Assembly (NCBI RefSeq): GCF_023343835.1
Contig: NC_064472.1
Coordinates: forward strand, 44,277,799-44,341,798
Source of the DNA: Lagopus muta
Taxonomy: Eukaryota > Chordata > Aves > Galliformes > Phasianidae
Direction: 5' to 3'
DNA length: 64,000 nt
The notes under the pieces are model-generated. The model did no database searches. It saw nothing but the letters and a program-made list of their open reading frames with translations, and had not been told where the DNA came from. Every line of letters begins with the position of its first letter. Positions within the stretch are counted from its first letter, which is position 1. The translations under genes were made by a program, and so were the position numbers. This document shows, piece by piece, positions 48,123 through 60,100 of the stretch.

Positions 48123-49943
48123 GTGCCTGGAAGAATTACAGAAATGAACTATTCATATTCCTTATGGGTGGAGGGAATACTTTGCCCAAAACCTTTTTTT
48201 GACCAGAGCAGCTACAGAATCAGAGTAATGATGTTCTAAATAGTTAGTGACTACTTCAACATTTCCTAATTGAGGTATTAGCTTTTTGTAGTTTTTCTAA
48301 ATTTCATCAAAATTCGTAGGAACTATTGTGCAATTCTGTTGATTTTAATCACCTCAAAGCCCAGATGTTGCTTTAAGTGTAGCTGAATTATTTATGAGCG
48401 TATCTTGATGTAAGGTAGGGAATATGTGTATTGTGTCAAATTATAGCTAATACTTGGGGATCCAGTTCTCATTTTTCACCTTTGTGAAATGAGAAGTATA
48501 CAATGTGACCAGCTTTTCGATTTACAGGTTTCCACCCACACAGTAAATAGGATACGATCACCAACAGCAGGTGTTAGTTTCTGTAAGTGGAAACAACAGA
48601 ATGTGCCTCCACAAAGCTCTATTTAGAAGTGGTTTGTGAAGGACTTGGAGGATACAGTTATTTATTACATCGCCGTTAGAGGGCAGAGTCCCATTTTAGA
48701 AGCTTTGCATATGAAGGAGAAAGACAGTTGTCTCGTGAGATTGCAGGCTGCAAGAGCAGTCCAAACAAACTGACAAGTGTAGCAGTGTTCACCTTTGTGT
48801 TGTGGCTACAGCCCGCAGTAAGTATTTTTATTTTTGAGGTTGAATTTCATTTTAATGGGTATTCTCAAGGGACTTAGTCTACCACTTTGTCTCCCAGATT
48901 AGCAGAGGGGACTTTATTCTTCAGTGGCCAGTTATCTGACAGCCTATAATGTGGTATATATAAGCATAAAGACTGCCTTTTGAGAAATCTCATTCACTGC
49001 AGAGTGACTTAGCGCATCTCCTCAGCAGTGCTGGGGATGCAGGTGAAGTGTCAGTGATGTCCTGCATTTACCATCAACTCATAGGATGGAAAGTTAAATC
49101 TGAGCCTCGTCCTCACAAGGTATTTATTAGCCTTGGAGCAGCTAACCTTAAAGGCTTGCCTTGTTAAAAAACAGTTTATATGACACTCTGGAAATTTTTA
49201 CAGGAAACATTCTGAGAGAGAGAGAGGGCTTTTCTGGGACCTGCATAGAGGCCGAAGATCACACAGTGTACTGTGTACATTTAAGGAAGGCAGGTTTCTT
49301 TAGCTTAAAGTCTTTATTTGATACATAGTTCTGTCTCTATTGATCTGCTTTTTGGCATGCTTTCAAGATACTGTAATACTGACAATTACTTGACACAAGA
49401 AGAAACTTAAAAACAGGACAATATAAGTGGTCAGCTATCCCAGAAAGAAGACAGCAGCCAGAGAAACAATCTTGTATCCTGGCATTTAATGAATCATCTA
49501 CTCCATAGTGAGGATATACTGGCTCTTAACCTTTGCTAAGTTGCATCAGGCTTTATGTGTTCCTTTTCATTAGTGTCTGGATTTAGTTGATGGGTCCCTT
49601 CACTAACTAGACTAGACTAGACTAACTTCAGTAACTTCAGTACTAGAGCAGTAGCTCCATGAGCAGGTCAAGAAGTCTGTTTTGATCTACAGTGACAACA
49701 GCTCAGGGTGGGGATAATAGTATTGAGGTTCTAGCAGAGAGAATACCTATCGTTTGACCTTTCCATCCCTCCAGCATCACGAGGACTGTTTGATAAAAAG
49801 TGGGACCAGGTTTTGCTTTCCAGACTTCCCAATGCTGTTTCCCTTTTGACATCTCAGATAAAATTTCTCCTTAGCAGCTGAAGGGAGATGGCAGGCAGTG
49901 ACAAAATATGAAAGATGTTTAAACATTTCAAAACATTTGATAA

Positions 49944-49949
49944 AATAAA
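49944..49949 (+). terminator. Candidate GNE poly(A) signal AATAAA
   Basis: First AATAAA that I see after the GNE stop, 1.8 kb downstream; an ATTAAA follows at 50096-50101. A long 3' UTR would fit the mammalian gene, but no downstream evidence separates this from chance in AT-rich DNA. Confidence 0.3.
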
Positions 49950-52176
49950 TCAAAAGTCTATTTTCTTTAAGAAAACAATTATTAAAATGTTTTTGAAGTT
50001 GTTTTTTTCTGGCAACTGGACAAAAACCAGCTGCAAAGGGGCAAGTGGTGCAGAAGAAGTCCTTGGTTTTCATGAGACAGTTGTCAGTTTATAAAATTAA
50101 AAAGATGTTCATATTTAAAAGTGTGACTTTTGTTTGCTTTTTCTGTTATTTCTTCCTCCCCTGTTCAGAATCCTGTCACACCTCAGACGCTTCTTTGTGA
50201 ACCAAAGGTTTCATGGACACTATTCTTAGTCCTATCCAGTGCCAGGGGAGAATATCTACAGTGCCATGCTGTGTGATTAGTATATGTTGACCCTGTGCAC
50301 TTTAAAGCACCCCACTCCTTGAAAGTCATGAGCCCTACTGACAGCAAAGCGGCCTTTATATCCATTTCTGGGAAGGCAGAAAGGCAATAGCTGGATTTCC
50401 TTTTTCCAAGCTATCTTCAGCATTTTCAGACTGTAAAGAAATGTGAGACTTACACAATAGTGCCTTCCCATTACTGTACTGGAACCATCTGCTAAAGCCA
50501 CCTGTTGGAGGAGATGGAAGTCTGGTTTTACGATGTGCCTTGTAAGTGCACGTGGTATCACAACTGTGCTGAAGTTTTAACAAGGTTGCCAAGCATGCCA
50601 CAGTCAACTCTCTGAGCAGAATGGCATACGGCTCTGAGGAGCATTCCAGGAGACCCCTTGGGACATGCATTTTTATCATCAGTATTAACATGCACTAGCA
50701 GTACCTGAAATTGCATAGTGCCAAAAGGCTGAAAAGTAATTTCAACTGATGCAGGCTCAGTGCTGTACCTTACAATTAATGTAATCACTACAAGACTTCT
50801 GTGTGTCCACATGCTGCATTGTTCCATCTGGTAGGAAAACTAGTCCACTGCTGCTTGCCTGCTGATCTCTGCTGATGTTTTGCAAGCAGCATAGCTACTC
50901 AGCACTGCAACAATGTCTGGAATGTCTTTTTAGTCTCCTGAGCAACAAGCGTAGTTATTCTGTAATTATTCTGTCTTTGATCTGCTGTCCAGAGAGTGAA
51001 AATCAACAAATGCCACAGTCTTCTGGAGGTCCTTCCATTTAAATGGTCAAAAATTGGGATGCACAACCAGTAGAAATATTGTTAACGGTGTATTGCAGAA
51101 ACAAATCATACTGCACAGTGAAAGTCACCTGCCTCAGTGAAATCTGATTACCGTGCCTCTCTCAAATGCAGTGGAGAGTATACAGGCATTAATGAGGGGA
51201 AAATGCTGGAACTGTACAGCCCTCAGGGAAGTCCAAGTAACTTCGGAAAATTGCTCATCAAAGGCACACTAAAACCCTTGCTTTGGCAGCTGAAATGTCC
51301 TTGCTAATGTCATGCATTCAGTACAGCTGTGTTTTAGTCTGGCACCCAGCTGTGTTTGCTTTGTAGTCTGAAAGCAGATACTTCGCACTATGAGTATGTA
51401 AGTAAGTGTTTTAAAAACAGCTAAAGATGCTCATGAGGTTCTGAAGAAGACACAGAAAGTCAAAGTCCATGGATTAAGTTTGCACAAGCAACTGCAGCAC
51501 TTTTGGGTTGGTCCATCAGCTAATTCACACAAAGCACGAAACACATACTTTGCTCTTTGGAAACAGAATGATGCCCAAAACACTGACTGTATGGTACACT
51601 CCAGTTTGGTGTAAAATCATACTAAGTTTACATTTTCCAGAATGAGCAAGGCAACAAGGACATGGGTAATGCAGCCAATTTTCTGCTACTCTCATAACCG
51701 AGGGAAGCTTTTGTGTGCACAGCCTTCCTCCTGGCCCCATACAGGTATCAGCAGTACTGTAAGCAAACCAAAGATCATTATGAATCTTCAACTTTTAGCT
51801 GAAGAGGATCTTGTTTGAGAGCTCACATTTTTTTTTTGTTTAAAAAGAGATAGTACCTCCCCACACAATCAGGCTTTGCTTTTACAGTCAAGCCACCATT
51901 GCTACAACTCCTAATTTAAACGACTGTCCCATACCCGGTCACAGCACAAAGGCCTCCATTGAGAACCTTTCACAATGAAGATCAGCAGACTGCCCAGACT
52001 TGCACAGACTATACCCAATGCCAACATGCTGCTGCAGCATCACTGCTCTGCAGAGGAACAAGCTTGCCCATGTGACAGGTACCACCAGATGAATCCTCTT
52101 GTCAACCCCAACAGACAATCCCTTGTCCCTTCTCAAATACTTGCCCATAAACTATGTGTTCTCTTCTTGACCAGCC

Positions 52177-52213
52177 GCAAAAAAAAAAAAAAAAAAGAAA
52201 AAAAGAAAAAAAG
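52177..52213 (+). repeat. A-rich run
   Basis: About 17 A followed by A7 blocks separated by G; could be an old retrocopy tail or a simple repeat. Confidence 0.85.
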
Positions 52214-52879
52214 TGGTTCATGCCTAATGGCAACTTTCACTTGTGTTCCACTGGCTAAGAGCTTCCTCTCAGAGGCAGAAAGATGCAGGGCAGTACTCAG
52301 GTTCCTATCTCTAATGAACTCGTGGCCTTGACACCATCCCCCTTCAGCTCTACATACGCTCATCACCATTTCAGGCCAGTATGGTCTGTCTGCCACCTGA
52401 CCACAGGCTAAACGAAGCCAGTCATATTCCAGGATGTATTCAGTAGAGTCTACAGCTTCTCTCAATGCTGCTGGTGTGCATACAGCTGGAATTTTGTTTA
52501 AAAGATGGGAATTGTCCATGTTTTTTGAGATTCCATTGATAGTTTTCTTCAGCCCCGTTACTGCTACGGAAATAAACAGTGGTGGGAAGAGGACTGAGTC
52601 TGCTCAGCTAGGCTAGACACAGTGCAAAAGTGTCATGCCAAGTCACAGAACAGCGGCAGATGCTCACCAGAAAGGAGTCTGTTCTGAAGCACAGACAAGG
52701 AGTTAGATTCACCCAGAGAAAGTTAACTGTCTTTTTGCTCTGTTGAATATGGCATAAGTAACAAAAACAATTTTCAGACAGCATGAGTACTGCTATGTCC
52801 CACCTACAACACACTGACTACTTACAGGCACCTCAGTGCAAGAGAAAACACAGACACATTGGTGCACTGAGGTGACAAA

Positions 52880-53100
52880 CAACTTGGAGCACCTCTCCTA
52901 CAGTGCTGAGACTGTTAAGTCCGGAGAAGTGGAGGTTCCCACTTATCAGGGATTTTATCAATGTGTATGAATAGCTGGAGGGACAGCATAAAGAAGATGC
53001 AGTCAGGCTCTTTTTAGAAATGCCCGGTGCCAGGACAGGGCGCAATGCACGTAAACTAGCACACAGAAAGCTTCCTCTGTACTCCATGTTAGTCTGCATA
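52880..53100 (+). mobile_element. Old CR1 fragment, sense
   Basis: GCACCTCTCCTACAGTGCTG, then GGAGAAGTGGAGGTTCC and CTTTTTAGAAATGCCCGGTG follow the CR1 ORF2-end order in degraded form. Confidence 0.6.
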
Positions 53101-53713
53101 AGGAATCCTCCCCAAACTAAGCTAGGCTTTCAGCTCATGCACAAAAGATTAAGAAATCCTACACATTAGCTAAGCTACTATATCAACCAGAGCAAAGCTG
53201 GAATCTGATCTGAATGCTGGCATCTGAGGCAGCCTCCACACCAAAGGGCTCCGCATGTGAAACTGGTATTGAATAATTACATGGCAAAACAGATATCCCA
53301 ACAAGCAGATGGATGTCAGAGTTTGTAACTACTCAACGCCCTTGTGGTATTTTTTGTACCTAAAACCTATAGCTGGAGTGAGTTTGTCACCTAGCAGAAA
53401 ACTATCAACAAGGTAGCGTCCTTGGTTCTAACAGAACTAAGATAAGCTCCTTAACAGGCCTGGTGCTCCAGTTTCCCAAAGCTTCTGCCTTGTGTAATAA
53501 ATTGGATAAGGAAGCAGTTCTAACTAAAGCTCTCAAGAGCTTTAAGAAAGCTTACAGAGAGACAAGCAGGACAGCCTCTGAGAAACTAGAGATACTGCTG
53601 GCTAGTCATTCACTAGCACAGAGAAACATTTGATTTAAACACTCCCTGTGAAAAGAGTGCAGGAGAGTTTCTGAATTCATCCAGAGTCAACACATTTTGC
53701 AGTTTAACACATC

Positions 53714-53719
53714 TTTAAT
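53714..53719 (-). terminator. CLTA poly(A) signal ATTAAA
   Basis: ATTAAA on the - strand, 235 nt after the CLTA stop. A short 3' UTR of about 260 nt would fit this gene. No nearer AATAAA was seen on this strand. Confidence 0.55.
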
Positions 53720-53954
53720 ATCAGTAACGCTGGAAGTGATTTCTCAGTGCAAATAGCACAGACTACAGTTCAGGAGGTTCTCTCGTTTAAAACAAAGACA
53801 TGAGGAAGAACATGCAATGAAACAGTGATCAGCTCTAGATACATCATGTTTGGTCCAACAAAAACATAGAAACAATTAATCCAATTACAGCAAACATAGC
53901 TTCTCTGAGTAAGGTTAAGATATTGCATTTGTAGTGTTTCCATTGTGCCTTTCT

Positions 53955-54126
53955 TCAGCGAACCAGCGGAGCCTGCTTGAGTGAGATGAGGACTGAACGC
54001 ATGCGGGACACATCTTTAGCCTGCTTACTAGACTTGGGATTAAAGTCACAGAGCTGAGCCACGCGTTCCCACTCAGTGCCTGGAAAAACGTCTTCTGCAT
54101 CACTCACAAAGGCTTCTTCAGCTGCC
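53955..54126 (-). CDS. CLTA: CLTA last coding exon
   Basis: Acceptor GCTTTCAG. Encodes [20 protein letters not shown] and on to [16 protein letters not shown], with a TGA stop at 53957-53955. It contains the C-terminal segment reported to contact the clathrin trimer hub (inference from the mammalian family). The last residue is Arg where human has His. Confidence 0.96.
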
Positions 54127-57100
54127 CTGAAAGCAATGCAATGGACCTTGTGTTAATGCCCAACATAAGGCACTCCTTCCCACTTACAGGATGCAGTTCC
54201 TTTCAGCACGTTTCATAAGAAATGTGACCTGACAGCTGCTTGTGAACATCATGGCTTCTTAAGCTCCCACTGCCCCAGCCCTGGAGATGGAAATAGGTTG
54301 CAGTAGTATGCTATGCACAAGCAGTGCAAAAGATTGCTGTGTAAAATGTTGGAATACAGGTGTTTGGTTTTAAGAGTAGTCACTGAGTCTTTGCCTACAG
54401 GAGTCACCAAACTCCCAGAAGGTAAGGTACTCCTGTGCAGACATTTTATTTATGGAAAAATGCCCAGGTCTTAAATATTTAAGCTTCTGTCACTTGATGG
54501 CTTGCTTTGGACACTTGCCAACCAGAAATTTACAGTTCCCTGCAAGCATGTCTTAGAATAGATTCCATTTGAGGATTTAAATCAGTCCCAAGGCCTTCAG
54601 GCCATCATAAAACTATCTGCTGATGTTTCCCAATGCTGTATGGAAGCAGCATTAATCACAAGGAACGTAAGTAATGAATTCCATGCCTGTGGGTGCTGTA
54701 GTCTAAAGCACATCTTGGCAGATAGGATGACTCATCTGAAGTCAGCTAGCAGGATAAACACGTTTCCCCTCTTCTTACCCTAAGGATACTCTAAGGAGGC
54801 TTTATACAATGTGTACAGGTTAGCACCAGAGGCTTCCCAGCAGAATCCTTTTGGCATTTCTGTGCTACCAACAGCATTGCTTCAATGCACGTGTAACAAT
54901 CCAGTATCATTTACTGGAACTCTGGGGCCCTGGTAGCTGCCTGAGTAAAAGAGCAGTAAGCATTGAGAGATCAAACCAAATCCATCTACTCCAACAAGCA
55001 GTACAGAAAAAGCAGTGAGGATGACTCCCCCATGAGGGTTCAGCACTGTTCACAGGGATGATAAGGTTACAGACACCACTGAAGACAAGGATCACTACAA
55101 CACTGCTACTTTATGTGACATGACACTTTTAACGGGCAGTGAAGGTTTTTTACTTAACTGTTCTAGGCTGTAGCAAGGATGATTTATGTTTGTGCTTAAA
55201 GGTGAAGAGAAGAAAAGAAACGAGAGAAAGTTTAAGTCAGATATAGAAAATGAGAATGAGTTTAATGCAGATGGTCAGCTGGCTCAACATGCACTAGCAG
55301 TTTGGCCTACATTCAGGAAGCATGCTGCCAATTTTATTCTGCAGCACTTGCACTGCACATTTGCTACAAGAAAAGAAGGATTTTATTGGAAAAAATCTAA
55401 GTTAACTCCAGGAAACTTCAGAACAAAGTCAAACACCACCTGTAAATCCATCATTTCACAAGTCTTGCTTTACATCCATCTACAATTAGGTAATGAATTC
55501 CACATTTGACCTTCAGTATAAATGCACTCAAAGACAAACCATGGTTCACCAGTACACCTTCTAAAGGTGTCACCTTAGAATCTGTGACATGGCCATCTTT
55601 CAATTCAAGTCTACAAATTAAGGGAAGAAATTAAAATACATGAACAAGCTAATGAACCTTGCAACCCTTTTGCCCCACAGAAACTAGCATAATTACTGGG
55701 GCTTGAAAATCCTGGCTGTCTTCTCACTGATCTGTGAGGCTGGCAATACATCTGCACATATGTGCTCTTTCACCAGCAGCTACTAGCTTTCTAGTACCAT
55801 CATCTTGTTTTTTCCACATGTTCTCTAATAGCATCCTAAATTCTATAGGCACCTCTTCTCCTTTGATTTAAGCATGCGATTTCTTCCCCTTGTACTATAT
55901 GTGAACCTCATTTTAATCTTTTTCTGATTATTTAGTCAAATGGAACAGACCAGGAACACAGTGCCTATGACAAAACATGCAGTTATACTTTATACTTCAC
56001 CATGGAAGTGATTGGGACTAAACACAGCACCCACATGAGACTCCATCTGACTGTAACCCATACATGCATCAAAACACCTTGTTGTATTGGCCTGGAAGGT
56101 CAGTAAACTGAAGCCCAATGTATTACAGGGTACTGAATCACTGACAAAATTCCAGTGGCATGTATTCTACATAATTTAAGTGTGCTGGGTATGATCATCA
56201 CAGGAAAACAGCACTTAATGCTGCAGATCAGAGTCAGGACAAAAAAAAAACAGGCTATTATTCTACTTTTTATTATTATTATTATTATTCTACTATTATA
56301 CTGGCTGAAATATTTGGCAGAAGACATCTTCAGACATTCAGCACTATTTCAGACCCTCCTCATTACCTAGCTGACTAGCAAACAGAATTAGTAGTTAAGC
56401 AACATACACATAACCAATCACGTCAGCGAAGGGTTGTTTGTAGAAAGCTTCATCTGCCACCCTAGGTAGCAAATAGTCCAACAGGCAGGCAAGCAGGCAG
56501 GAGAAAAGAGATAAGGATGAGAAGTACAGAACACAACCGAAGGCAGTTTTAAAAAGCAAGTTTAACTAGTATCACCTACACTCACTGAAACAGGGAAGCA
56601 GCTGCCACACAGAACATACCAATTAAGCTGCTAACTCAAGGGGGAACACAAAAACTCTCCTATATCATAGAAAATTAGGACTACCTAGTTTAGGGCTAGT
56701 CCCAGTGTTGGCATGACATCATCTCCAGATACCAGAGACTACTTGAAGTAGAGAGATCTCACCAGGTTGGTGAGAATGCTGAACATCCCCTCAGATAAAC
56801 ACTTGACTTTTCTGACTGCAGCTCTTTTTAAATTGACCTTACTCCAGAATGCGCACCCTGATCTCAAACCACTGGCCAAGACAAAGTTAAAGAGGTAATA
56901 AGCTCTTGCCACCGCCTGTAACAGCTATCTTGTTTTCAGCCCAACAGAAAGACTGTGTCTGAGGGAATGAAAGCATCAAATCCATAGTTCTGTAGGAAGT
57001 ATAAAGTCTCCTTTTGTCATTCAGTAAGTAAAGTCTACTTAAGACTACTTATGATAAACCAGCTCTTCAGATAGGAAAAATGGCATTTCAAAATCATTTC

Positions 57101-60100
57101 AATTTGAAGTCTACAGATTCCCAAAGTTTAAAGCAGCCCCAATGACTACCTGAAGAAAATGACACTGGCAGACTTAGGTCAGAAGTGAAGTCCTAAGTGT
57201 TATTAAGTCAGCATTATTATATTTACCTTTATGTAGCCAGAAGTCAAAGTTCTGCATGGAACTCATAAGGAAATGTAAGAATTTACTAGATTGTGCCTAG
57301 GTCACTTGTTTCTGCTCCACAGCCCGTAAGAGCCAATTCAAGCATGATGAATTTAATGAGTTAAATAGTCACTCACAGAACTCTGCTTATTTCTCATAAA
57401 CTTCCACAAGAAGCAGCCAAAGGTTTTAAGACATCTAATGAAATAATCTGCTTTGGAGTAACTAGGAGACCACTTCCAAGTTTCTGAGAGCTGGCAAGTA
57501 CGATCGCTAGCTGCAAGGTAATTAGCCACTGAAGAGCTGTGCAGCTAGGTACATACAGAGAAGTGAGCAGACTGAACAGTTCCATCCAAATTCAAGCTTT
57601 GTATTAAAGGAAGCTTCTGGAATAGCTTGTTATTTCAGTGTTCCCATTTGGACATTCAAGCTAGCCTCTAAAGAAACTCAGACTAGTCTACAACTGGACA
57701 CTTTTATCAGGATAGTTAGTGGGCTGAAGGACTAGTGACTTAGGATATAGTAGACATTCTACTCTTCTCTCCTTTGCCTAATTACTTCCACAGCCAGCAA
57801 TATAGCTCTTCAGATGGCTGGAGAAATCTTACCTGTTGCTAGCTTTTGTTTTCTGGAGCTTTTCATCTTGTCTGGCATACCACTCCTCCAACTCCTTTAT
57901 TGCTTTCTCCTTCCATTCTGCTTCCTGTTTTCTTGAGTTAGCATCTAAAGATTCCAGAATTGATTTATCAGTATGTTTATTCCAATTGGATTTCATTAAC
58001 ATTTCAACTGATAGTTCAGGGTGTACTCTAGTGCAAATTATTACTTAATCCACTCAAATATGGTTTATGAGGTTCTCTGATTTAGGCCATGAGAACTCTG
58101 ATGCCCTCAACATTCAGAAGATTAGCTAAACAGAATGTCCCTGTACAGCACTGAGACAGTCTAGTTCAATTTAGTCTAAGCATATGTAGACTAATTATAA
58201 TACAGTCAGTCTGCTAGCCTGCAAACCATTCTAAAACACTGCCACCTTGCTATGGCTGTTCTAGAAAAAAGCTCAGTAAGCTCTCTACATTAGACAAATT
58301 AAGGGAATGTGATACTCAGTCTGCCTTTACACCCAACTCACAGTTCAGGATAAGCTCATCTGTTGTAACTAGTATAAAAGAGGAACAACAGACTCAGCTC
58401 TGTCTGGAATCATATGTTCAGAAGGCTGTCCTGATGGTCTCAAAGTAAGGCCTCCTCCTTAGTGAAACTGGAAAGTACACCAGTTTAGAGTTGTCCACAG
58501 GTAGGTGTGGCTGCCTTTGATAGCTGAATTTAGTTACTACTTGGTTATTTAATTTCACTATGACAAAACGACAAGTGGCCTCAGCAATCTTAAAATGAGC
58601 AATCTCCTTCCTTGAAGAAAAGTGCTGGCAGTTGTATCTACTCATTCTTTTCTGCTGATAAAAGCTGTTTATTTTCTGCTACAGAACTGAGGAACTCACT
58701 GGTAAGTTAAACAGGCCACTTCAGTAGTGTCGGAAGAAAGTTCAGAGAACCACTTGCTTCCTAACTCCTACACCAATATTAACAGTTTGCTTACTAGAAG
58801 TCTTACCCTGTAGGCTGGCTGCTCAAGCAGCAAGTTGAACTCCAGAAAGCTAGAGGCCATTGTTTGAAAAGCTCTCCTGCTGAAGAAACTGCCACTTCTT
58901 GAGTTTCAACCAAGAATACCACTACAACAAACAGTCTCCTTACCAAGCTGCTCAAGGCGCTCCTTTTGCTCCTCTCTCCACTTACGAATGCTCTCTGGTT
59001 CTGACTGCAGTCGATCTACTTGTGATATGGCAGCATAGCAGTCTGTTGGACCATTGCTTTCCTTGGGAAGAAAGAAATGTCATTTAAACATTAAAACTGT
59101 ACATTTCAGTAAATACCTGCAAGCTACAAAAAGTAGCTTTGAACTGAACATGTGATATTCTTCTGATGCTATACCACATTCATACCACATGATGAAAAAT
59201 CTCTGGCTATAAAGGGCAGTATGATTGATGTAAACTAATATGAAAGTTGCCTCTAGCAACTGGGGATCAAACAAATTCAAGCTAACCAGGAGTTCAAACT
59301 GTGCCAGAGGTCTAAGACCAAAGAAAGAATAAGACCATTCACAGAATCTCAGCTGTAGGCCTACAAACCCCCCAGCTAATATCACATTAAATATTTGCAA
59401 CAAAAGTATATTTTTGGAGGGTTTTTTTTTGTGCACAGGAGATTGAAGTATTCTCTATAATTTGCATTTGTCTGCTTCAGAGAAATTTGCAAGCCTCAAC
59501 AGAAGTTGGCTTCTAACATCGGTTAGAGGCATTACAGAATTGGGACTACTGTAAGCTGCTTAGAACACAAGATGCTTTTTTTTTTTTTTTGCTTAAATTT
59601 TAAAAGGTATGCTAGCACTTGCAGTTTAGCATACAACGTTTCAAAGACTTGCAGTGCACAGGGTTATTAATACATTAGACTTTCAAAGACAAGTGCATTG
59701 CCACAGAGCATACTCCATGTCCAACCCTTTCCACTATGCCCTTAACAGATTAAATACCTCATCAAGTGGAAGCTCTATCAAACAAAGCAGCTATTGGAAT
59801 CATAAACAATCAAGGTATTTCATTTGCCTTTTATTGTATACCTGAGAACCAATAACAAGCAGTTTTCCCAAGAACCTCACAGCAAGAGTGAGGATATAAA
59901 AACGGTAGCAGTGAAAGCAGTTTGTTTCTGTCCATCTCAGTGTTCACTAATGTCTGTGGAAAAGTAGCTTATATGTTGCTCCCTTTTAAGTATTTATCTA
60001 AACAGGGCTCTCCAAAGAATTCTCTCAACAATCAGCAGTGCCTTAGTGAAACAGGTATTAAATTCAGCTATACCACAACAATTGTGTGAGCATGCTCTGT

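Larger units (their letters stand above)
48123..53694. other. GNE 3' UTR and GNE-CLTA tail-to-tail spacer
   Basis: No recognised coding exon lies between the two 3' ends. Contents are presumed GNE 3' UTR, a CTCF-like site near 48673, an A-rich run at 52177-52213, an old CR1 piece at 52880-53100, and otherwise unique sequence. Overlapping short open frames on the - strand at 50277-50827 and 52133-52519 have no recognisable domain. Confidence 0.5.

Noticed and set aside
55186..55509. 107-codon + strand frame over CLTA exon N2
   Set aside because: Lies antisense to the pyrimidine tract and exon of CLTA; no domain.
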